Source: Avichristensenella sp031550095
GTDB lineage: Bacteria; Bacillota; Clostridia; Christensenellales; Aristaeellaceae
Length of the DNA stretch: 7,734 nucleotides
Assembly (NCBI GenBank): GCA_031550095.1
Contig: JAVBOX010000112.1
Coordinates: 1-7,734 of the forward strand
Reading direction: 5' to 3'
Of this stretch, positions 1 to 5,802 are shown piece after piece; the first letter of the stretch is position 1; each line of letters opens with the position of its first letter. Below the pieces are notes generated by a model. It had not been told where the DNA came from, did no database searches, and worked only from the letters and a program-made list of their open reading frames with translations. Made by a program: the position numbers and the translations under genes.

Positions 1-78
1 GGATTAAATCCCTTACGTGGGGACCCATGGGTTAAACCCCTTTGGCGTTCCTTCGTTCCTACCGCGACAGCCCCTTCG

Positions 79-103
79 AGCGTGTCGACTTTGTCGACAC
101 GCT
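79..103. repeat. 25-bp SalI-cored palindrome, copy 1
   Basis: A perfect inverted repeat with 11-bp arms (AGCGTGTCGAC / GTCGACACGCT) and a TTT loop. A second copy with identical arms but an AAA loop lies at 2305-2329, and both are preceded by TTCG on the plus strand. The arms carry the SalI hexamer GTCGAC. No open frame with a ribosome binding site covers it and no T-run follows, so it is not a simple terminator. From memory, similar palindromes are scattered between genes in gut Clostridia, which would make it a dispersed repeat; the window itself shows only two copies. Confidence 0.75.
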
Positions 104-106
104 GAG

Positions 107-128
107 GCGCCGGCCTCCCGGCGCTTTT
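107..128 (+). terminator. possible weak intrinsic terminator (plus strand)
   Basis: A 7-bp all-GC stem (GCGCCGG / CCGGCGC, loop CCTC) is followed directly by TTTT and then GGG. The layout fits a weak rho-independent terminator for plus-strand transcription entering from the left. The T-run is short and no plus-strand gene is visible at 1-106, so it could equally be part of the repeat next to it. Confidence 0.3.
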
Positions 129-169
129 GGGCCAAACGGAGGTACCAGGGTTATTGGACGCCTATTTCA

Positions 170-784
170 TTATCCGTTGACCTGGATGGCCGCGTTTTCC
201 AGCTCCACAATCCAGCCACGCTCGATGAACAAAAGGACAAGCTCATCGTCCGTGATTTCTATCTTTTCCACCGCCACAAGGCCCCGCTCCGCGTCCTTGG
301 TCCAGATGGAATAGGAGCTGGGCTCATCCTTCGAGAGCCGCTCGATGCTGGCGGCGCCGTCGGCCACATCCCAACCCACCAGCATGCGCCCGTTTCCCTC
401 ATACCGCCAGAGGCTTTGGTCATTCTGCAGGTGGGGAATGGCAAACAGGCTGCCGCCCTTCAGGGTGACGGTGGCCTTGTTGGGCAGATAGACGGCGTAG
501 CGGCCGTCGGCGCGGATGGGAGCCTGCTCCGGGTGGCGGTTGGTTATGGCGCCTCCCTTGGGCTCAATGGCGCGGGTGAAGGCCCCATCCTCGGAGACGA
601 TGGTCATGTGGGCCTCCGCGTCGGGAGGAACGAGAAGCGAGTAAAAACCGGCGGCCATGTCCACGCCGACGATGTATTCCCCTTCAGAGAAAGTCTTGGG
701 CGCGTCGGCCTCCGCCAAAGCGGCGGAGCAGAGGGAAAAGGGCAGGAAAACCGCCAGCAAAAGGGCCAAAGGATTCTTTTTCAT
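170..784 (-). CDS. exported protein, paralogue of the 1012-1599 product
   Basis: 204 residues with an N-terminal Sec signal peptide: KK at 2-3, hydrophobic core about 5-20, likely signal peptidase I site after ALA near residue 24. The Cys at 19 does not sit in a lipobox, so a soluble or wall-associated product is more likely than a lipoprotein. The mature part begins with GEYIVGVDMAAGFYSL (35-50), a 'GxYxVGxDxxAGxY' signature that I recall from many short exported Clostridia proteins of unknown function. The signature recurs in weaker form at 132-145 (MLVGWDVADG), so the protein appears internally duplicated. Strand-like segments at 95-111 and 181-202 align with matching segments of the neighbouring paralogue. 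The ATG is set by GAAAGGAA 6 nt upstream. No catalytic motif is visible; a carbohydrate- or surface-binding role is possible but unproven. It lies 227 bp downstream of the paralogue's stop on the same strand, with a folded repeat in between. Confidence 0.85.
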   Translation of the reverse strand: MKKNPLALLLAVFLPFSLCSAALAEADAPKTFSEGEYIVGVDMAAGFYSLLVPPDAEAHMTIVSEDGAFTRAIEPKGGAITNRHPEQAPIRADGRYAVYLPNKATVTLKGGSLFAIPHLQNDQSLWRYEGNGRMLVGWDVADGAASIERLSKDEPSSYSIWTKDAERGLVAVEKIEITDDELVLLFIERGWIVELENAAIQVNG

Positions 785-811
785 GAGAAATTCCTTTCAA
801 TGTTTTGTGTT

Positions 812-841
812 CCGTGAATTTACACGGCCGCAGGCGTAAAT
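812..841. promoter_or_regulatory. overlapping small dyads upstream of the 784 start
   Basis: Two overlapping inverted repeats lie 28-57 nt upstream of the ATG at 784: CCGTG/CACGG (812-816 and 823-827) and ATTTAC/GTAAAT (818-823 and 836-841). The two foldings are mutually exclusive. This could be an operator or part of the leader, but no convincing -35/-10 pair accompanies it and such short dyads arise by chance. Confidence 0.25.
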
Positions 842-882
842 GGACGCCAAGGCAACACCGCAAAATCGCGCACGCCGTCTTT

Positions 883-978
883 GCGGATCTTTTCGCGCTG
901 CCTTGTGTCGCGCTTGCGGTCGCCGTAGCGCTGCTACGGCTTCCTCCAGGCTTCTTAATCAGCACGAACATCTCTCGC
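883..978. repeat. ~95-nt folded intergenic element, copy A
   Basis: On the plus strand it opens with GCGGATCTTTT (883-893), is centred on an 8-bp hairpin (GCCGTAGC, loop GCT, GCTACGGC; 922-940) and closes with ATCTCTCGC (970-978). The ends also pair: about 886-900 (ending TTTTCGCGCTG) is largely complementary to 962-976 (starting CAGCACGAA), giving a long imperfect hairpin. A diverged copy with the same ends, centre and near-identical length is at 1940-2034. Between the copies, some stem pairs change on both sides. It sits between the two paralogous genes, upstream of the 784 start. No protein is encoded, so it looks like a non-autonomous palindromic repeat (REP- or MITE-like) or a structured RNA segment. 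Confidence 0.7.
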
Positions 979-1011
979 AATGCCGGCAACGCTCCTTTGT
1001 GCAGTGCCGCC

Positions 1012-1599
1012 CTAAACCCGGGAGCCTATGACCTCCACCTCGCAATCCACCAGCTCCATGAACTGCCCTTCCATCAGATCGGGCAGGGCCACCAGGCCGG
1101 GAAGCAGGTCGATGCGCTCGGGAGGAAGCCCTTGCCCCATGTCATTTTCCCGGGTTGTGATGAGCACATACCCGGATTTTGCCCCCTTTGCCACCGTCAC
1201 TGTGAAAAACCCCGCCATCACGCGCTCCGCGGCGTAGACCCGATGGGTACCCCCAGGCGGGAGTTCATGCCAGCCGCGATAATCCTCATTTCTTTGGGAA
1301 AGCTCGGCGTCGGGACCCAACATAACGGAGGCGCCCTCCGGCAGATAGAAGGCATAGGCCGCCCCGCCCACCAGGGTCCTTTCCTGGAGCGGCGTCCCGT
1401 TCGCGCCCTTGACGGCAAAGGCGCTGGTCTTTCCCTCTGGCACCCGGACGGTATACACCCCGGACGGAAAGGCCGCGCTTGCGGCGACGGGGCCTTCAAT
1501 AGGAACCGCTTTTCCATTTTCCTGCCCAGAGGACAAGGCCATGGGCAGGCATAGGAGGGCTAACAGATATACCACCATATTCACCAGCGTTTTCTGCAC
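1012..1599 (-). CDS. exported protein, paralogue of the 170-784 product
   Basis: 195 residues from the GTG at 1599. This start is chosen because AAAAGGAG (1609-1616) lies 9 nt upstream of it, whereas the in-frame ATG at 1641 has no ribosome binding site and would put 14 charged residues before the signal peptide. The signal peptide has a hydrophobic core at about 5-22, with cleavage likely near ALSSG (21-25). The mature part has two similar halves: SGVYTVRVPEG (46-56) with AYAFYLPEGASVML (81-94), and MAGFFTVTVAKG (128-139) with a C-terminal strand pair at 169-190. The segments AYAFYLPEGASVML and MEGQFMELVDCEVEVIG match RYAVYLPNKATVTL and IERGWIVELENAAIQVNG of the downstream gene, which shows the two are paralogues. 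Fold and ligand are unknown. No clear promoter was found upstream. Confidence 0.85.
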   Translation of the reverse strand: MQKTLVNMVVYLLALLCLPMALSSGQENGKAVPIEGPVAASAAFPSGVYTVRVPEGKTSAFAVKGANGTPLQERTLVGGAAYAFYLPEGASVMLGPDAELSQRNEDYRGWHELPPGGTHRVYAAERVMAGFFTVTVAKGAKSGYVLITTRENDMGQGLPPERIDLLPGLVALPDLMEGQFMELVDCEVEVIGSRV

Positions 1600-1812
1600 G
1601 GTTTCACACTCCTTTTCGTTGGATGCCAAGGCATGCTTCATTGCGTGACATGGTCATCCATAATAACGGCAGAAAATGGGAAAGGCGTTCATCATTGGAC
1701 AAAAAGGGCGAAAGTTTTCATAGAAGGCCAAAGGCATGGCCGCTCAAAAGAAATCGCGGCAAACACGCCGGCACACCCCGGAAGGCGCCTAAAGCGGAAT
1801 GAAGGGGGAGCA

Positions 1813-1853
1813 AGGGTTCATCGCAGTCCGAGGAGCGGGAGGGTGTGAACCCT
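1813..1853. repeat. 8-bp inverted repeat with 25-nt loop
   Basis: AGGGTTCA (1813-1820) pairs perfectly with TGAACCCT (1846-1853), and a further GC pair can form beyond one mismatch. The GGTTCA core superficially recalls a tRNA T-arm, but the loop is too long and no cloverleaf can be built around it. There is no T-run on either side. Function unknown. Confidence 0.4.
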
Positions 1854-1907
1854 CGCGTATTGGCGCTTCCTTGGATTCCATAAACCCGTTCATCACAATG
1901 CTTCTTG

Positions 1908-2066
1908 GAGCATTTCTCGAAAACATAGCACACAACCTGGCGGATCTTTTGCCCTCTCGCGTTGCCTCGACCGCTCAGCGTAGCGCTGCTACGCCTCGCT
2001 CCCTCGTCTTAGCGGGTACGGCAAAATCTCTCGCCAATCAATGCGCTATGTTTTCAGAAACTGCTC
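1908..2066. repeat. folded intergenic element, copy B, with extended inverted arms
   Basis: The core (1940-2034) matches copy A at its ends (GCGGATCTTTT at 1940-1950, ATCTCTCGC at 2026-2034) and centre (GCGTAGC, loop GCT, GCTACGC; 1978-1994). The inner arms pair as CTTTTGCC with GGCAAAAT. Copy B is enclosed by long outer arms: 1908-1929 (containing AAAACATAGC) pairs with 2045-2066 (containing GCTATGTTTT), 10 bp of it perfect and the rest interrupted by single-base bulges. The whole ~159-nt segment can fold into one long hairpin. There is no coding capacity. It lies about 310 nt upstream of the GTG start at 1599. Confidence 0.7.
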
Positions 2067-2190
2067 TGCGCGTATGAGGCAAAAATGGCCCAAATATGGT
2101 GAAAACCATACGGGGGTCGAAATAAAAAGACCATATATGGAAACCATACATCAGAGCATCAACAAACCCCGGCACCTCAACCTGGGATGA

Positions 2191-2214
2191 ATGAAGGGGC
2201 CGCAGCCCCTTCAT
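2191..2214. repeat. 10-bp-stem hairpin, GAAGGGGC type, copy 1
   Basis: ATGAAGGGGC pairs perfectly with GCCCCTTCAT around a CGCA loop. No T-run follows on either strand, so a classical terminator is doubtful. The hairpin at 2512-2542 shares the GAAGGGGCCGC left arm and GCCCCTTC right arm with a longer loop, so the two look like members of one repeat family. Confidence 0.55.
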
Positions 2215-2304
2215 ATTCAATCCAAGCGGCTTGCCGCCTGAAAACATTCCTTTCACGGCAGGAAGGCCGTGCAGTCCAACGGAATGCATATTGCACTCCA
2301 TTCG

Positions 2305-2329
2305 AGCGTGTCGACAAAGTCGACACGCT
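2305..2329. repeat. 25-bp SalI-cored palindrome, copy 2
   Basis: The arms AGCGTGTCGAC / GTCGACACGCT are identical to those at 79-103, but the loop is AAA instead of TTT. The 4-base left flank TTCG is shared, which suggests both copies have the same orientation with the loop complemented. The two copies bracket the paralogous exported-protein genes and both folded elements. Confidence 0.75.
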
Positions 2330-2511
2330 GCCTGCATGGGAACCATATATGGGTCTCGTTCTTCATGATAAGCCGGACATTTCGACCGGCGTGTTGTCTT
2401 GCCGCGCACACGGCGCAAACCGCTCCCCCAAGGGAGCATAGATGCTGCCCGTTCGGCGTAGCGGGAAGACGTTCGGTCAATCAATGGCAACAGCGCGAAA
2501 CATGGCTTATT

Positions 2512-2542
2512 TGAGAAGGGGCCGCTTGACAGCCCCTTCTCA
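2512..2542 (-). terminator. hairpin 3' of the M16 peptidase gene (possible terminator)
   Basis: An 11-bp perfect stem (TGAGAAGGGGC / GCCCCTTCTCA) with a 9-nt loop begins 12 nt past the peptidase stop codon on the minus strand. Position and stability suit transcript termination or 3' end protection, but the sequence after it (AAATAAG on the minus strand) is not a T-run. It belongs to the same hairpin family as 2191-2214, so it may be a repeat that landed there. Confidence 0.45.
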
Positions 2543-2554
2543 TGGCGTCCACGC

Positions 2555-5548
2555 TTATTTCTTTTCCGTTTGAATCACCCGGTCAAACAGATCCTTGTGC
2601 TGCCCCACCACCGACGCGCTGCCCGATGTGGACCGGAAACCCTCCGCGGCTAACTTTTCCATGGCCGTGGACAGAGCCCGCAAATCCTCCACGGTGGCGG
2701 ACTTGATCTCCCGCATGCGGATGAGGTTCTCGTCGTCGGGCCAGCCCAGAACGCGGTTCGCCATCGCCCGCGAAGCTCCGGTCAAAGCGCCCTGGGGCAC
2801 AACAAAGGACGAGTAGGTGCTGATGATATAGCCGTCCAGCGTTTCCTGGGTCACCGGCGCGGTTTTCACGAACTCCGCCAAGGCTTCATACACGGCGAAG
2901 GTTTCCGCGACCGCCGGATCCCGGTAGCTGCAAAACAGGATGCCCCGCTTGTCCATGATGTTGATGATGCCATACGCGCCGATTCCGTGGCGAATTTCCG
3001 GGGTCAGGTAGGCGTCGAAGATCAGCTGATTCAGGGGAATCAGCTTGCCTGTGTATTCAAGCCCCAGCTGGGACAGCGGCGCGAAGGTCAGGTTGTACTG
3101 CACGGTGGAGTCCACCACCAGGGCCTCCCGTTTCGCCGGGGCTTCAAAGGCGTAGGCGGCCTTCTCGATGGGAGCCGCCGGGATGCCCTCAAACAGGGTG
3201 TCGATATAGGCGTCAAAGCCGCTGATGCCCTCCTCGTTTCCGGCAAAGAGGATCGTGGCGTTTTGCCTGTTGCTCAAAATGCCCTGGACGGCGTCCAGCT
3301 GGGCGATGAGCTTTGTCGGATCCTCCTGGAGCATGGCTTCCGCCTCCGCCAGGTAATCCATATAGGCCAGACCCGTCAGGTAATCGTTGTACGCGTGATC
3401 CGCGTAGGCGGAGCCGTAGATCCGGGACATCTGGGCCGTGTACGGCGCGTTGTTGAGCTGATAGCGGGCCATAAACTTTTCCTGGGCGATGAGGGAGGCC
3501 AGCATGGCGAGATCATCGGGATTGGTGTGGAACACCACTTCCCGGGCCAGTTCCAAGGCCTTCTCGTAATCCGCGTTCAAGGTTTTGAAATTCGTGGAAA
3601 GGGCGGGCAGATAAGTGCCGTCGGCGAAGAACAGCGCGGTGGCATCGGCGCTGAAGCCGTTGAGATACCGGGTGATCAGGGTTTGCAGCTCGGCTCTTCC
3701 ATAGTTCTTCGTGTCCATTTGGCCCATGAGGGACGTATAGAGCCTGTAAGCGTGCAGCAGCTCCTGTGGAATGGCGCTGGCATCCAGCAGAAGGTTTGTG
3801 GCGCCTACGCCGGCGGTGGCCGCCGGGGCGACAAGGGTCCGATACGCTTCCCGCCGCGCTTCGGTGATTTCGTATCGCTGGATTTCCTCGGGCAGGGTGT
3901 CCGCGCTGACGGCCTTCAGGGTATCGACAAGCTCCTTGGGGGCATCTTCCTTGCTCCAGGCGTCCAAGGCTTTGTTCTCCTCGATCAAGGCGGCGATTTC
4001 CTCGTCCGTCATGGCGGCCTTCACCTGGGCCAGCGCTTCGGCCCGCAGGGCCGCTTCTTCCTCGGCGAGACCGGGAACAGGGTAAGTGGCGGTGAGAACG
4101 GAGCAGGGGTTGTTCAGCAGATAGGTCTGAATGAGGTTCTGGAAATAATTTTCAGGGGCCTGCTTCTTGATGTATTCCAGGGCAGCCAGCCTATCGTTCA
4201 TGGCGGAGAGGCTGTAAATTCCCGCCCAGTCAATGGCCATGGCCACCGAAAAATTGACGCCCAGGTTGGGCACCTCGGGAATCAACAGGTTGGAAAACTC
4301 TTCATTGGCGATAACCGCTTCCAAAATTTCCCGATCCAAGCCCGCCTCGGCGAATTTGGGCAACTGCTCATCCAGGACGCTCTTGAAGGTTTCCATATCC
4401 TCCGCGTTGGCTCCGCTTAGCTGAAAGAGAATATAGGGGTCCGGCACGGATGGGTCAATGTAGCCGCTAAGCGTGGCCTTGGGCAGCGCCTGGCGCACGG
4501 CCGCCGTCAGGGGGGAGGATTCGTGGGTCAGGACGCTGGTGATGATGTTGAAGCCCATGATATCGATCTGGCTCAGGCCGTCGGCCACCATGCCATACTG
4601 GACGATGGCGCCGTTCTCGGCGGGGGAGGAAGCCTCAACGGGAAAGGCGAATGCCTTATCCGTATAGCCGGGAACCACCGGGCCTTCGCCGGTCGGCACG
4701 TGGAATTCCTTTGCCTCAAACTCGCTGAAATAGCCGTCCAGCTGCGCCAAGAAGGGCTCAATGTCCATTTTGCCGTACAGGACGGTCAGAGAGTTGGAGG
4801 GATGGTAATACTCCTTATGGAAATCTACCAGCTCCTGCCAGGTCATCTCCGGAATATGATCCGGATCGCCGCCGTTTACATTGGAGAGGATGCTGTCCGG
4901 ATACAGGAGGCTGAGCAAGTTGTAATGGGCGGCGCTTTCGATGGTGTCATTGCCCCGCATTTCGTTGTAGACGGTGCCGGTCAGTGTGAGGGGCTGATCC
5001 TTGTCCGTGAGGACATAGCGCCAGGCTTCTCTCTTGGCGAACCGCTCATCCTTGTAAATCAGCGGGTGAAACAACCCGTCCAGGTAATAATCCGACAGCT
5101 TCAGGAGCTGCTTTTCGGACAGAGAGGACAGGGGATAGGTGGTCATGTTGGGGTAGGTCATGGCGTTGACAAAGGTGTTGTAGGTTTGCGAGATCAGGGG
5201 GAAAAACAGGTTTTGGGCCGGATACTTGTCCGATCCGGAGATGGTGATATGCTCGAATACATGGGGAATGCCCTTGCTGTTCAGGGCAGGCGTCCGGAAA
5301 GATATATCGAAGGAACAGTCGGGGTCGTCCGCCAGGATGTATAACAATTCGGCGCCCGTCTTGTCGTGGGTCATGTAGACCGAAGGCGCCTCAATGAGCC
5401 GCTCCGTGCCTAGGCTCTTTACCGTGAACCCATGCAGGCTTTCCCCCACTTGCGGCAGCGCCGCCTCCTCCGCCAGGGCAAGGCTCCCGGGGAGCGCAAG
5501 GCTTGCCAGTAAAACGGAAACCAACACCAGGCCAATCCATCGCTTCAT
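2555..5548 (-). CDS. exported M16C-family zinc metallopeptidase (PreP/Cym1-like)
   Basis: 997 residues. The ATG at 5548 is chosen because AAAGGAAG (5559-5566) lies 10 nt upstream and a signal peptide follows at once (MKRWIG, hydrophobic core 5-25, cleavage near ALA, about residue 26); the frame stays open upstream to 5650 without such features. The inverted zinc motif is HVFEH at 96-100: H96 and H100 are expected ligands and E99 the general base. The third ligand is E196 in YNEMRG, 96 residues on, the M16C spacing. Also family-typical are NTFVNAMTYPNMTTYP (124-139), GGDPDHIP (226-233), YYHPSN (247-252), a GIGAYG loop near 855-860 and SYRDP at 874-878. The length matches a full four-domain PreP-type enzyme: two M16 domains, a linker domain near the middle, and a C-terminal M16 pair. 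Characterised relatives close around short unfolded peptides and degrade them; the signal peptide places this one outside the membrane, so peptide scavenging is a reasonable inference. It is transcribed alone. Confidence 0.95.
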   Translation of the reverse strand: MKRWIGLVLVSVLLASLALPGSLALAEEAALPQVGESLHGFTVKSLGTERLIEAPSVYMTHDKTGAELLYILADDPDCSFDISFRTPALNSKGIPHVFEHITISGSDKYPAQNLFFPLISQTYNTFVNAMTYPNMTTYPLSSLSEKQLLKLSDYYLDGLFHPLIYKDERFAKREAWRYVLTDKDQPLTLTGTVYNEMRGNDTIESAAHYNLLSLLYPDSILSNVNGGDPDHIPEMTWQELVDFHKEYYHPSNSLTVLYGKMDIEPFLAQLDGYFSEFEAKEFHVPTGEGPVVPGYTDKAFAFPVEASSPAENGAIVQYGMVADGLSQIDIMGFNIITSVLTHESSPLTAAVRQALPKATLSGYIDPSVPDPYILFQLSGANAEDMETFKSVLDEQLPKFAEAGLDREILEAVIANEEFSNLLIPEVPNLGVNFSVAMAIDWAGIYSLSAMNDRLAALEYIKKQAPENYFQNLIQTYLLNNPCSVLTATYPVPGLAEEEAALRAEALAQVKAAMTDEEIAALIEENKALDAWSKEDAPKELVDTLKAVSADTLPEEIQRYEITEARREAYRTLVAPAATAGVGATNLLLDASAIPQELLHAYRLYTSLMGQMDTKNYGRAELQTLITRYLNGFSADATALFFADGTYLPALSTNFKTLNADYEKALELAREVVFHTNPDDLAMLASLIAQEKFMARYQLNNAPYTAQMSRIYGSAYADHAYNDYLTGLAYMDYLAEAEAMLQEDPTKLIAQLDAVQGILSNRQNATILFAGNEEGISGFDAYIDTLFEGIPAAPIEKAAYAFEAPAKREALVVDSTVQYNLTFAPLSQLGLEYTGKLIPLNQLIFDAYLTPEIRHGIGAYGIINIMDKRGILFCSYRDPAVAETFAVYEALAEFVKTAPVTQETLDGYIISTYSSFVVPQGALTGASRAMANRVLGWPDDENLIRMREIKSATVEDLRALSTAMEKLAAEGFRSTSGSASVVGQHKDLFDRVIQTEKK

Positions 5549-5593
5549 CAACGAAACACTTCCTTTCTTTCGCGAACGCTCATCTTTTCGGTT

Positions 5594-5624
5594 TTCTTGC
5601 GTTTTGCTCGTTATTGCGCAAGAA
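5594..5624 (-). promoter_or_regulatory. hairpin in the M16 peptidase leader
   Basis: TTCTTGCG (5594-5601) pairs with CGCAAGAA (5617-5624) over 8 bp with a 15-nt loop, inside the predicted untranslated leader between the promoter and the ATG at 5548. It ends about 28 nt before the ribosome binding site, so it does not occlude it directly. It may stabilise the message or bind a regulator; it matches no riboswitch class I know. Confidence 0.35.
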
Positions 5625-5638
5625 GACCCTATAAAAGC

Positions 5639-5667
5639 AGTATAAGGCAAAAGCCTGCCAAGGACAA
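5639..5667 (-). promoter_or_regulatory. sigma-70/sigma-A promoter for the M16 peptidase
   Basis: On the minus strand, -35 TTGTCC (5662-5667) and -10 TATACT (5639-5644) are separated by exactly 17 nt. The start point would be near 5632, giving a leader of about 84 nt before the ATG at 5548. It diverges from the plus-strand promoter at 5737-5765. Confidence 0.6.
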
Positions 5668-5736
5668 TGGTTTAATTTGTCCGATATTCGTCTGGATTGT
5701 TCGCATCGCTTATCATGGGGCGGGACAAACAGCCAT

Positions 5737-5765
5737 TTGACGTTTCTGCCAGACAATGGTACTAT
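5737..5765 (+). promoter_or_regulatory. sigma-70/sigma-A promoter for the 5803 gene
   Basis: -35 TTGACG (5737-5742) matches five of six consensus bases, and -10 TACTAT (5760-5765) matches four of six, with a 17-nt spacer. Initiation near 5772 would leave a leader of about 30 nt. The spacer contains GACAATGGT (5752-5760), which is repeated in the opposing promoter at 5663-5671. Confidence 0.6.
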
Positions 5766-5802
5766 GGGGGCACCACAACAACCAATAAAGGAGGGATATC
5801 CA

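Larger units (their letters stand above)
2128..2356. repeat. ~230-bp segment with ~23-bp inverted ends (MITE-like)
   Basis: The left end (2128-2150) reads AGA-CCATATATGG-AAA-CCATACA. The complement of the right end (2333-2356) reads AGAC-CCATATATGG-TTC-CCATGCA. The 10-bp core is identical and the flanks on both sides agree in inverted orientation, with one indel and four substitutions. The interior contains a 10-bp-stem hairpin (2191-2214) and a SalI-cored palindrome (2305-2329) but no gene. I see no target-site duplication. A related end-like sequence (CCAAATATGG, then ACCATAC) lies just outside at 2090-2111. Size and ends suggest a non-autonomous element, but no transposase is present to confirm it. 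Confidence 0.4.
1600..2554. other. 955-bp gene-free region rich in repeats
   Basis: No open frame here has a plausible ribosome binding site, signal peptide or recognisable domain, and the longest minus-strand frame (2038-2490) runs straight through several palindromes. The region holds the leader of the 1599 gene, a dyad at 1813-1853, element B with its long arms (1908-2066), a segment with inverted ends (2128-2356), two GC hairpins and a SalI-cored palindrome. It is best read as a repeat-insertion zone. Confidence 0.6.

Noticed and set aside
17..817. 266-codon plus-strand open frame
   Set aside because: It is antisense to the exported-protein gene at 170-784, which has a signal peptide, a ribosome binding site and a paralogue; the plus frame has none of these.
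684..989. minus-strand frame running through folded element A into the 784 gene
   Set aside because: It begins at a TTG only a few bases after an AAAGGAG, reads through the palindrome as Ser/Ala/Thr-rich sequence and overlaps the signal peptide of the real gene in another frame.
1597..1641. ATG at 1641 as the start of the 1012-1599 gene
   Set aside because: It has no ribosome binding site upstream and would add 14 mostly polar residues before the signal peptide, whereas the GTG at 1599 has AAAAGGAG at good spacing.
1813..1870. possible tRNA because of GGTTCA and a matching arm
   Set aside because: The arm encloses a 25-nt loop, and no acceptor stem, anticodon arm or D arm can be placed around it.
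2038..2490. 150-codon minus-strand frame with Cys/His-rich stretches
   Set aside because: It crosses the SalI-cored palindrome, a hairpin and both inverted ends, has no ribosome binding site, and its composition reflects the repeats.
1600..2554. CRISPR array or origin as an explanation for the repeats
   Set aside because: The repeats are few, differ from one another and are not evenly spaced; there are no cas genes, no DnaA-box cluster and no replication gene.
2987..4420. 477-codon plus-strand open frame
   Set aside because: It is wholly antisense to the M16 peptidase gene, has no ribosome binding site and no domain, and arises from the high-GC third positions of the real gene. The same holds for the plus-strand frame at 4523-5344.
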